The notes beneath the pieces are model-generated. The model searched no databases. It was not told the DNA's origin and was given only the letters and a program-made list of their open reading frames with translations. A stretch of DNA of 26,722 bases from IMG/VR virus record IMGVR_UViG_3300042731_001984, positions 1 to 26,722 of that record. The stretch is one strand, 5' to 3'. This DNA comes from a virus. Both the position numbers and the translations under genes were made by a program. Shown piece by piece: positions 18,451 through 25,492 of this stretch (within the stretch, counting starts at the first letter, position 1; each line of letters begins with the position of its first letter).

Positions 18451-18883
18451 TTAAACCGTTGGTTTGATCAAACTTGATACGCATAGTTTCGGTAATGCTG
18501 TACGGCAAATAAGTTAGTGTGCAATCTATTTGTATTCCGCTTTCGTAAGTGTCAACTGTAACACTGTCAACATTCACTCTTGGATCATAGTTTATGATTT
18601 CACTAACATCTTCGATGATAAGTTGTTTTAAATCATCTGTAAATGGTTCAAACAATATATCCCAAATAATAGTTCCAAACTCAGGATTCTCAAGTTTTTC
18701 ACCTTGACGAATATGGAAATGATTAATAATATCTTGTTTAATAATCTGCAAATCAAATAAGTTCACAGTTTTTGGATTAGCAACAGTGCTGAAACCGCGA
18801 TACTGCTTTGTCCTAACAGGAGGTTCTTCTATACCGTTAGAAACACTAATATTTTTATAAAGTTGTTTTTCATTTGCAGCCAT
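18446..18883 (-). CDS. 25: Baseplate wedge protein gp25-like, 145 aa
   Basis: gp25 is the small wedge protein that joins the wedge core to the sheath-initiating ring; it is conserved in phage tails, pyocins and type VI secretion. The signature is clear: a Gly/Glu-flanked segment ENPEFGTIIWDILFEPFTDD (about residues 65-84), followed by DVSEIINYDPRV. The C-terminal half is beta-rich and ends SITETMRIKFDQTNG. T4 gp25 is 132 aa, so the length fits. It follows the 416-aa gene after a 7-base gap and precedes gp6 by 51 bases. Its leader is odd: the only late-promoter-like box nearby lies 4 bases before the ATG, and the Shine-Dalgarno is weak (GGAA 11 bases upstream). Translation may therefore rely on read-through from the upstream gene. 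Confidence 0.93.
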   Translation of the reverse strand: MAANEKQLYKNISVSNGIEEPPVRTKQYRGFSTVANPKTVNLFDLQIIKQDIINHFHIRQGEKLENPEFGTIIWDILFEPFTDDLKQLIIEDVSEIINYDPRVNVDSVTVDTYESGIQIDCTLTYLPYSITETMRIKFDQTNGLI

Positions 18884-18887
18884 AATG

Positions 18888-18895
18888 TATTTATT
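18888..18895 (-). promoter_or_regulatory. Late-promoter-like box AATAAATA just before gp25
   Basis: The minus strand reads GGAATAAATACATTATGGC, where ATG is the gp25 start and TAA is the stop of the preceding gene. It matches 7 of 8 bases of TATAAATA. A start point about 6 bases downstream would fall in the start codon and give a leaderless message, so either it is not used or gp25 is translated from it without a leader. Confidence 0.3.
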
Positions 18896-20141
18896 CCGTC
18901 AAACTTTCACGCAGTTGTGCTCTGTATACCATTTCTTCAACTGGAATAAGCACACCATTTACAACTTGTCTTGTGTTATCTACATCACCTTTAACTTCAC
19001 AGTTTAAACTAAAAGTTGCATCTGATTTTTTAACAAGTTTTGTATCAAACTCTCTAGCACATAATCTGCATTGGCTTGCTACATCTCCAAATATTGTGTT
19101 TCCAGTCGTTCCGTAAGTTTTTTTATCTAATCTATCTGCAATACCTGCTATTGTGTTTAACTGCCCTGCTGGATTATCTTGGAACACAATATTTTTTGCT
19201 ATTTCACGTCCTTGTCTTGCATTTAGTTTACCTGACTTTGTAAGTTTACCAACAAGATTAGCACCAACACTTACTGCTGTACCTGCTAATATGCCTTTAA
19301 GTTCAGGCGGCATATTATTCAATGCACCAGATAGATTATTTGTAAAATCTCCTATGCCTTTACCAAGTTGTTCAAATATAGGTCCAACACCCGGAATACC
19401 AGATAATGCTGTACCTAATCCTTGTGCTAGTTGTCCTGCCATACTTCCAAATGCACCAGCTACGCTATTCAATGCCCCACCTAATGCTCCGCTAATACTA
19501 GCTAATGCTCCTCCTAATGCTCCTGTTAATCCTGTTGTGCTTAACAAGTTTTGCATAGCACTTGGCAAGTTTCCTAGTAAACCTGCGACACCTTGCCCTA
19601 AGATACTACTCAGTCCGCCTTGTAATCCTTGTAAAAAACTATCTTTCATGAGTTCAACTGTATCAGTATTTGCATCTATGATAAATGTTCTTTTTTCTGC
19701 TGGATTATTAGCATTTATTGTGCCTGCATATGTATCAGTTGTAACAGTTCTTCCACTTGGTGGTAATCCTCGTCTACGATTCCACATTTCTGCTGTGTTA
19801 CCACCTGCTAAAGTATCAGGATCTACCCAGCCTGCATTTTGTACAAACGCTGCTGGATTAGGTACACCTGCTATGTTACCTGCTGCTAACGCTAGTCCTC
19901 TATCAAGTTGATTAAAGACACCACCAAACTGATTTTGAACTGCACCTGTAAGTGCTGCTGATATGCCTCCTTGTATTGCACCTGATATTGTACCACTATT
20001 GATACCTCCAGATATAGCACCAACTGTTGCTATTGTAGGAAGTGGAAATCTACTATCAAGTTGATTTATGCCTTGATTAGCTCTTGCAATGCTTTCTCTT
20101 ATAACTGGCGAAGCTAGTGCGCCATTTTTAACTGCAAACAT
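18891..20141 (-). CDS. Gly/Ala-rich baseplate-associated protein of unknown function, 416 aa
   Basis: I do not recognise a named family. The protein has three parts. An N-terminal region includes a Gly/Ala stretch (about 38-75, GAISGGINSGTISGAIQGG). A long low-complexity hydrophobic segment (about 178-306) is dense in Gly, Ala and Leu with many small-xxx-small spacings, for example GALGGALASISGALGGALNS. A compact C-terminal domain holds CRLC (Cys358, Cys361) and a third cysteine at 381, and ends in a charged helix. It lies between the gp5-like spike and gp25, where T4-like phages can carry spike-tip or hub accessory genes, so a hub/needle role is plausible. Start: a TTG at 20144 is in frame, but the ATG at 20141 overlaps the gp5 stop (TGATG) and has GGAGG at a 7-base gap, so I chose the ATG. 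Confidence 0.8.
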   Translation of the reverse strand: MFAVKNGALASPVIRESIARANQGINQLDSRFPLPTIATVGAISGGINSGTISGAIQGGISAALTGAVQNQFGGVFNQLDRGLALAAGNIAGVPNPAAFVQNAGWVDPDTLAGGNTAEMWNRRRGLPPSGRTVTTDTYAGTINANNPAEKRTFIIDANTDTVELMKDSFLQGLQGGLSSILGQGVAGLLGNLPSAMQNLLSTTGLTGALGGALASISGALGGALNSVAGAFGSMAGQLAQGLGTALSGIPGVGPIFEQLGKGIGDFTNNLSGALNNMPPELKGILAGTAVSVGANLVGKLTKSGKLNARQGREIAKNIVFQDNPAGQLNTIAGIADRLDKKTYGTTGNTIFGDVASQCRLCAREFDTKLVKKSDATFSLNCEVKGDVDNTRQVVNGVLIPVEEMVYRAQLRESLTE

Positions 20142-21994
20142 CAATCATCCTCCGGTGTTAGTTCATTCATAGGTGTTCTGTCTGTGTGTACAGGACGTTC
20201 GTCCATGTGAATATCTTGGCTTTCTGTATCAACAGCCGTTGTATTTTCTGGTGCTGATGCAAGTGGATTCCAGTTTTCATGTCCTTGCCATGGTTCGTGT
20301 TGTGGTACACGCTGTGGAAAAAATGCTTTTATTGGTAACACTGCTTCACCTGCTTCTGCTCCTTGTTCAATACAATTTGCTTCCGATGCAGTGGATGCAC
20401 TTGTAGCAACTGGACCGTTCATATCAATACGATCAGCAGTTTCTTTGTGATGACTAGATTTTATGTTACTTGTGCCAGATGCAGTCATATTATATTGTCC
20501 ACCAACTTTAAAATTTTGATCTCCGCTAGATGTAAGAGCGATATCTGATCCAGCATTATAATGCTGATGTCCACCAGTTGTTATTCTAAAATCATCGGTT
20601 ACACAAAGATGTTGATAACCATTTACTGTGGTTTCCATATTACCATTGGTAAAGCCAGATACTCCAGCTACCCCATTATAGGACAATCTTTCTAATGCTA
20701 AAATACTGATATCATTTTTTGCTGTTTCAAATAAATCTCTTGTAACTAAAACATGCTTATCATTTAACACAGTTGTTTTCATATCATTTGTAACTGTTTC
20801 GTCTAAGTTGTTCTTAAACTTGATGTTTCCATTGCGTCCAACTAATAGTTGATAATCTTGTGCTGCACTAATATTAAGGTTGTAGTTTACCATCATATTG
20901 ATGTTTCTACCAGCTTCAAAGTTTATATCTCTGTCAGCAACAAAGTTAAAATCTGTTTCAGTATGAAAACTTATGCTATCTTTTGCATACACATCAAGTT
21001 TGCCATTACTTGACATTTCTAACCAGCAAGTGCCTCTGCTGTTATTAATATAAATCAAGTCTTCGCTAGTGTTTACAAGTATTTGAGCGCCTGTTCTTGT
21101 TCGCAACCTAATAAGTTCGTTGGCAGGACGAGTGACATCACCGCCGCTTTCGCTTGCTTCCTTATTAATGTATTCATAAGGAGTATCTTCTGGCGATCCT
21201 TTACGTAAAAGTTTATCATCACCGTCATCTATTACAAAACTACTACTGCCTAGCCTTGAAATATGCATGGTTGCTTGACTTTCTTTGATGCCAACCTTGC
21301 CTTGCGGTGAACCTCCACGTTTATCTAAAGGACCTGGTGTGCTTATTCCAAATACTGCACTAGGAAACTCACGTTGAGCACTACTTGTTGTGACGCCTCG
21401 TATATCATCTTCGATAAGTCCTTGTTCTTGTAGTTGTGTGATAAAGTCTTCATTAACAGGACGTTTGTATTTTACTGTGTTGTTTGTTTGTAACTTGGTT
21501 ATTTTTTTATTATATTCAGCAACAGGTAGTTTTTTACCTTTTAACTCTTTGGGAATCTGACCACTTGTTTGTTCTGTTGCAGGTTGGCCGCCTGGAACCA
21601 TAAATGTCATACCTCTTTCCGGTACACAAGCAAACCAATAACCGAAATCTCTACTACCTTCAACAAATGTACAAAGAACAAGTGTGCCTGGATCAGGTGG
21701 CACTGCCCAAAATCCATAACTTTTTTGTGTATCAGAGTATTTGTCGTTCTTTCCGATATGTTGAGCACCAGTAACTCCATAAAAAGGACTTGCATAATAC
21801 ACTATTGCAGTTTGTCCTAGTGTTTCGCCTATACCTCCTGCTTCACTTATCTTCAAAAGTTCAACTTCTAATCCACCAAGATACAAAGGATCAGCATGTT
21901 TTAACACACGAGCAAGGTATGGACCAATTTTTACATCAGATTGTCCATCATCTACTGATCTAGTTTGTTCTGCTTTTACTTGTTTGTTACTCAT
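20141..21994 (-). CDS. 5: gp5-like central spike protein, OB fold plus beta-helix, no visible lysozyme domain, 617 aa
   Basis: The spike at the centre of the baseplate, which pierces the outer membrane. Residues about 22-135 look like the gp5/VgrG OB fold: IGPYLARVLKHADPLYLGGL, then YASPFYG, and KSYGFWAVPPDPGTLVLCTF with GYWFACVPE. After a linker rich in Lys, Pro and Gly, residues about 292-527 form a long run of short V.I-type strands (DINFEAGRNINMMV, DIALTSSGDQNFKVGGQYNM), typical of the triple-stranded beta-helix of gp5 and VgrG. The tail (about 528-617) is acidic and probably flexible. T4 gp5 (575 aa) has a T4-lysozyme domain between OB fold and helix; I see no such domain here. The stop overlaps the next ATG, and the start overlaps the stop of the hub gene (TAATG). 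Confidence 0.85.
   Translation of the reverse strand: MSNKQVKAEQTRSVDDGQSDVKIGPYLARVLKHADPLYLGGLEVELLKISEAGGIGETLGQTAIVYYASPFYGVTGAQHIGKNDKYSDTQKSYGFWAVPPDPGTLVLCTFVEGSRDFGYWFACVPERGMTFMVPGGQPATEQTSGQIPKELKGKKLPVAEYNKKITKLQTNNTVKYKRPVNEDFITQLQEQGLIEDDIRGVTTSSAQREFPSAVFGISTPGPLDKRGGSPQGKVGIKESQATMHISRLGSSSFVIDDGDDKLLRKGSPEDTPYEYINKEASESGGDVTRPANELIRLRTRTGAQILVNTSEDLIYINNSRGTCWLEMSSNGKLDVYAKDSISFHTETDFNFVADRDINFEAGRNINMMVNYNLNISAAQDYQLLVGRNGNIKFKNNLDETVTNDMKTTVLNDKHVLVTRDLFETAKNDISILALERLSYNGVAGVSGFTNGNMETTVNGYQHLCVTDDFRITTGGHQHYNAGSDIALTSSGDQNFKVGGQYNMTASGTSNIKSSHHKETADRIDMNGPVATSASTASEANCIEQGAEAGEAVLPIKAFFPQRVPQHEPWQGHENWNPLASAPENTTAVDTESQDIHMDERPVHTDRTPMNELTPEDD
20149..20153 (-). promoter_or_regulatory. 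Shine-Dalgarno GGAGG deciding the start of the 416-aa gene
   Basis: GGAGG on the minus strand lies 7 bases before the ATG at 20141 but only 4 before the in-frame TTG at 20144. It sits inside the last codons of the gp5-like gene. Confidence 0.6.
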
Positions 21995-24324
21995 TAGTAT
22001 TCAAATCCTGTGTTCAACTGTTCTTGTACACCGGCATCTTTAACTTTTATTGCCTGGTTTGTTGTACCAGCGTTATTTGTATCCTCTGGTTGTCCTCTTC
22101 TTCTTAATAAAGTTAGTTCTTGTGTGAAAGTTCCACCAGTAAATCTATTTTCAATAGCAACAACTTTATATAATCCACTAAACTGTGATACAGGAACAGT
22201 ATCTTCAGGATAAATCATGCCGCCAGTTTCTGGATTGTAGTCAATAGGTGTTCTAAAATTAAGTATAATATCACATTCACTACGTTGATATTCTATTTGT
22301 CCAGAAGCAGTTTCGTTTAAACTGTCTGGCTGGTCTGTCCAGTTACCCATACCTGTATCAACAATAAAGTAAGGATCACCAAATATTTGTAGTTTTACTT
22401 CAACTAGGTCAACACTTCCACTGCCAAGTATTTGATCATGAAACTTTTTAGCCCATCTTGTCTTACTAGTATCAATACCTGCACCACCGCCACCTTGTAA
22501 ACTAGTGCTATTCACAAATATTTGTGTAGGCAATCCTGTGCTGCTGTTAGATCCTGAACGCTGAGTGTTCATTCCAAGTTGTTCTGGTTTAGTTTGCAAT
22601 AAGTTTTGTTGTGTTCCGCCAGTTTTAGCATCTATACTGCCTTGACCCATATCAGGTTGTAAGAACTGGAAGAAACTTGCTTTGAAGTTGATATCAAACT
22701 TGATAATATCTGTGTTTTCGCCGCTGTATATGTAACTATATTCTTTGATTGCATTGGTACGTAAACCATTATAGGACAAACCTGGATCACCTGGACGTTG
22801 GAAATGACTAGAGTGTACCATGTACTCTACAACTTTATAATGACTTACTTGTGCATCGCTACCAAATACGTTTTCTTGTGTAGGATTAGGTTTTAGATAA
22901 GTTTCTGCATCAATACGGAACCAAGGTACCATTCCGTTTTCGTCTGGTGCTCGTTCTTTTAGGTTTTTACCCCAATCACTAACCAAAATTACATCTTCGA
23001 TAATCTTTATCATGCTTGTGCCACTACTATAAGAAAATACACGTTCGTCATTACTTACTGTATTTTTTGCTCTTGTCATAACTTTGTTTTTCTTATCATA
23101 TACTTGACCAGTTTCAGGCATAGGCACTTGACCTTGTTCGGTAAAGTCATTAATAACTTTACTTCTTCCTATTGCGTTTAAACTTCCAGGATCTTGTGCA
23201 ATACGAGACAGCTGATCACCAATAGGACTTTTTGTTAATATTTGTCCTGTGATCATGCTCAAGAATCCTTCAAAGTTTTGTGGTGCTTGTGCTCCTAAGA
23301 AACCACTTATGCTTTCAAATAGGCCTTGTACATTACCACTCTTAAAATTTTGTAAAAGTCCACCTAAACTTTTATCTAAACCTCCAACTAGGCCGCCTAA
23401 GGTTCCAGTGAAACTATCTTTTAAACTGTTTCCATTAGCAAGTCCGCTGATGACACCGCCTGCAACACCTGCAAGCACTGCTCCAAAGATACCACTTCCG
23501 CCTTTGCTGCTCGAACCACGTGATCTTGTGGTTGCGCCTTGGTCGGTATTAGTAGGTTTGCGTGGAGGATTAACACTACTTGCAATATCTTGAGGAAATG
23601 TTATAACAACTTCGTTGGCTTCTACTACTTGTCCTGCTTTTCTTAGTTCTTCAAAGTGTCCATTAATGATTGTACATAATCCTTGCTCGCCACTTTGTAA
23701 AAGTTTTTGCAAAGTATTACCTTTTAATGCAACATCTACAGGAATAGCAGTTTTATCATCAAGATATGCTTGTTCATTCCAAGGTAATGCTTCAACTTCG
23801 TAACTAGTGCCTCCTTGGTCGACATCAAAAGTTACATTTGTAAGTTTTATTGGAATATCTCTGCGTAAATTTTGTCCACTTTCTGTTACAATAATATCTC
23901 CATCGTCATCATATCCAATAAACTCAACAGAGAGCATAAAAGGAGCATTTGCATAGTTTTGATATCCACTTAAGGTAGCTGCTATTTGCAAAGTTTGCAA
24001 AAATAAGCCCATACTATAAGGTTCATAAACATTAAATGTAACAAACGTTGCGTTTGTGCTTCTTGATTTTGTATTTGGCACACATAATGCTTCAATGTTA
24101 ACATTATCAATGAAATATTCTAACTTTCCTCCAATAATGTCTTCGTATTCAGTTGTAACTTTATTTTGACCTGCTCCTCCACCGCTTCTAAAAATAATAT
24201 TTTGTGGTTGAGAAGCTCTGTATGTTTCATCAGGAACAGCTATTTCGTCCCTTGTCAAACATGACATGGTGAAAATACTGTTAAAACTAGCAAACTGATG
24301 TAAACTGTTCCTTTTGATTGCCAT
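21994..24324 (-). CDS. Baseplate hub protein, possibly gp27-like, 776 aa
   Basis: A large protein directly upstream of the spike gene, the place of the gp27/VgrG-type hub subunit in contractile systems. The N-terminal 250 residues resemble phage hub proteins: FVTFNVYEPYSMGLFLQTLQ, then PFMLSVEFIGYDDDG and TFDVDQGGTSYEVEALPWNE. Residues about 268-360 are a Gly/Ala/Leu-rich insertion (GIFGAVLAGVAGGVISGLAN). The C-terminal half has MVHSSHFQRPGDPGLSYNG, LQIFGDPYFIVDTGMGNW and a final FSGLYKVVAIENRF segment, a pattern I recall from large hub proteins of other myophages. T4 gp27 is 391 aa and has no such insertion, so a direct gp27 equivalence is inferred from position and N-terminal resemblance only. 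The gene abuts gp53 (TAAATG) and overlaps gp5 by one base. Confidence 0.8.
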   Translation of the reverse strand: MAIKRNSLHQFASFNSIFTMSCLTRDEIAVPDETYRASQPQNIIFRSGGGAGQNKVTTEYEDIIGGKLEYFIDNVNIEALCVPNTKSRSTNATFVTFNVYEPYSMGLFLQTLQIAATLSGYQNYANAPFMLSVEFIGYDDDGDIIVTESGQNLRRDIPIKLTNVTFDVDQGGTSYEVEALPWNEQAYLDDKTAIPVDVALKGNTLQKLLQSGEQGLCTIINGHFEELRKAGQVVEANEVVITFPQDIASSVNPPRKPTNTDQGATTRSRGSSSKGGSGIFGAVLAGVAGGVISGLANGNSLKDSFTGTLGGLVGGLDKSLGGLLQNFKSGNVQGLFESISGFLGAQAPQNFEGFLSMITGQILTKSPIGDQLSRIAQDPGSLNAIGRSKVINDFTEQGQVPMPETGQVYDKKNKVMTRAKNTVSNDERVFSYSSGTSMIKIIEDVILVSDWGKNLKERAPDENGMVPWFRIDAETYLKPNPTQENVFGSDAQVSHYKVVEYMVHSSHFQRPGDPGLSYNGLRTNAIKEYSYIYSGENTDIIKFDINFKASFFQFLQPDMGQGSIDAKTGGTQQNLLQTKPEQLGMNTQRSGSNSSTGLPTQIFVNSTSLQGGGGAGIDTSKTRWAKKFHDQILGSGSVDLVEVKLQIFGDPYFIVDTGMGNWTDQPDSLNETASGQIEYQRSECDIILNFRTPIDYNPETGGMIYPEDTVPVSQFSGLYKVVAIENRFTGGTFTQELTLLRRRGQPEDTNNAGTTNQAIKVKDAGVQEQLNTGFEY

Positions 24325-24627
24325 TTATAAGCCTAGTCCTGGTTTAAGTGCTGATTTCTTTGGCAAATATATTTTTGTCCCTGCAATAAAATCAAACACA
24401 GGATCTTTTATAATATCCATGTTCCGTTGTGCAAACACCCACCATAGTTTTGGTGTATCGTATAAGTCGTAAGCCAGCAAATCTGGTCTAAAAGAATACT
24501 GCGGCTCTATTGTATATAATATATCATCGTCTTCTGCTGCTACAGGTCTGATTGCTAATATACCTAGCTCTCCTGTTTCAGAATACTTTGTGTTACCCCA
24601 AGGACTTGATTTTCCGTATTGTGCCAT
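24325..24627 (-). CDS. 53: Baseplate wedge protein gp53-like, 100 aa
   Basis: gp53 clamps neighbouring wedges around the hub in the T4 baseplate. The signature is IEPQYSFRPDLLAYDLYDTP followed by KLWWVFAQRNMD and DPVFDFIAGTKIYLP (about residues 41-90), matching the gp53/LysM-like wedge family. T4 gp53 is 196 aa; this is a short form keeping essentially only the core domain. The start ATG overlaps the stop of the upstream cap gene (TAATG) and has AAGGA 8 bases before it. Position between tail-tube cap and hub genes fits the role. The family call is firm. Confidence 0.93.
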   Translation of the reverse strand: MAQYGKSSPWGNTKYSETGELGILAIRPVAAEDDDILYTIEPQYSFRPDLLAYDLYDTPKLWWVFAQRNMDIIKDPVFDFIAGTKIYLPKKSALKPGLGL

Positions 24628-25418
24628 TAGATAAATCCTTTTTGTGCTTCATTACCGAGTATAAAGTTGTCCATATTAAACTCTGCAACCCTTGCTCTGC
24701 TGTATGTTGGTTTGACTTGTATGCTTAACAAACTATTAGTAGGTACCATTTGATAAGTTGAGCTGTATTCTCCAAACTTACCTGTGTTTACTTTAAGATA
24801 ATCAACATTATTAGATAAATCAAAGCTAAAGTTTGTTACAACTACAGGAACATTTGGTAAAACATAGTCTCCGTAACCAGATAGTTTAACTAAAGGAGGA
24901 GGCGAACCTTTTTCTGCACTTTCACCATAAAACATTTTTGTTAAACTTCTAAAAAAGTGTACAGCAGCTACCCAATACATGCCATCTGTCTCTGATTGTA
25001 CAGGAAAGTTACCAGCAATACTCATATCTTCTACTTGGCTTTGCATATATTGCGGAAAGGGATAATTACTATGTATAGGAGCTAATGTATCGTAGTTTGC
25101 AGAGCTCACTAACTGTATTTGAGGAGTTACAGGAAACACACAATACCAATCTGTCATTTGTAAAGGTTCAAGTATCGGACTTGATCTAAAGGTTGACAGG
25201 CTTGGAACTTTTATTTTTACACGCCAATCAGGCACAAAATCATCAGTTGGAGCAAACCTAGCAGTTGTTGCAGATTGCTTTGTAGGTTCTGCACCAGCAG
25301 GTAACCGAGACGATCGTATTTCTTTACCAACTTTTTTTGTGTTAGTAAAGAAAGGTTGTGTTAAATTTTGTGTACCTGTTGTATTAGGCACAGACTGTTG
25401 TGAGTTGTTGTGTGACAT
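24627..25418 (-). CDS. Baseplate tail-tube cap/initiator, gp48/gp54-like, 263 aa
   Basis: In T4, gp48 and gp54 are paralogous tube-like proteins that sit on the hub and start tail-tube growth. Here one 263-aa protein has a disordered Ser/Thr/Gln-rich N-terminus (about 1-60), then DWRVKIKVPSLSTF and a tube-like domain: MQSQVEDMSIAGNFPVQSET, WVAAVHFFRSLTKMFYG, and PPPLVKLSGYGDYVLPNVPV followed by VTNFSFDLSNNVDYLKV. The order of parts fits gp48; whether it is closer to gp48 or gp54 cannot be settled by eye (T4 lengths 364 and 320). It is the first gene of the minus-strand block. The ATG follows AGGAG with a 6-base gap, and a late-promoter-like box lies 18 bases upstream. Confidence 0.8.
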   Translation of the reverse strand: MSHNNSQQSVPNTTGTQNLTQPFFTNTKKVGKEIRSSRLPAGAEPTKQSATTARFAPTDDFVPDWRVKIKVPSLSTFRSSPILEPLQMTDWYCVFPVTPQIQLVSSANYDTLAPIHSNYPFPQYMQSQVEDMSIAGNFPVQSETDGMYWVAAVHFFRSLTKMFYGESAEKGSPPPLVKLSGYGDYVLPNVPVVVTNFSFDLSNNVDYLKVNTGKFGEYSSTYQMVPTNSLLSIQVKPTYSRARVAEFNMDNFILGNEAQKGFI

Positions 25419-25435
25419 AGTATACTCCTACATAC

Positions 25436-25443
25436 TATTTAGT
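25436..25443 (-). promoter_or_regulatory. Late promoter box ACTAAATA heading the baseplate operon
   Basis: The minus strand reads CAACTAAATAGTATGTAGGA. The TAAATA core is intact and 6 of 8 bases match TATAAATA. The predicted start point near 25430 gives a leader of about 12 bases that still contains AGGAG (25429-25425) before the ATG at 25418. It is the only such box in the 74-base divergent gap. Confidence 0.5.
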
Positions 25444-25471
25444 TGACAAAATAAACTACGTGTATTATATT
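25443..25471 (+). promoter_or_regulatory. sigma70-like promoter for gp55
   Basis: TTGACA at 25443-25448 (a perfect -35 hexamer) and TATATT at 25466-25471 (5 of 6) are separated by 17 bases. The start point near 25478 leaves about 15 bases before the ATG at 25493, including AGGA at 25479-25482. The -35 shares one base with the divergent late box at 25436-25443. Confidence 0.6.
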
Positions 25472-25492
25472 AGTTAAAAGGAACCGACAAAT

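Noticed and set aside
19153-19911. 252-aa plus-strand open frame
   Set aside because: It lies opposite the Gly/Ala-rich segment of the 416-aa gene. Its Pro/Ala-rich product is the mirror of Gly/Ala codons, and there is no promoter or ribosome-binding site.
20142-20144. TTG as start of the 416-aa gene
   Set aside because: The adjacent ATG at 20141 has better Shine-Dalgarno spacing and the TGATG overlap seen at the neighbouring junctions.
21607-21795. 62-aa minus-strand frame nested in the gp5-like gene
   Set aside because: It is an alternative frame inside the OB-fold coding region with no ribosome-binding site and no recognisable product.
24322-24329. TATAAATG at the gp53/hub junction, 7 of 8 to the late consensus
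   Set aside because: The predicted start point would fall inside the hub gene, after its ATG, and the match is explained by the TAA stop next to ATG. No downstream ACTATA extension.
25443-25468. Alternative gp55 promoter using TATTAT at 25463-25468
   Set aside because: It leaves only 14 bases to the TTGACA. TATATT at 25466 has the normal 17-base spacer.
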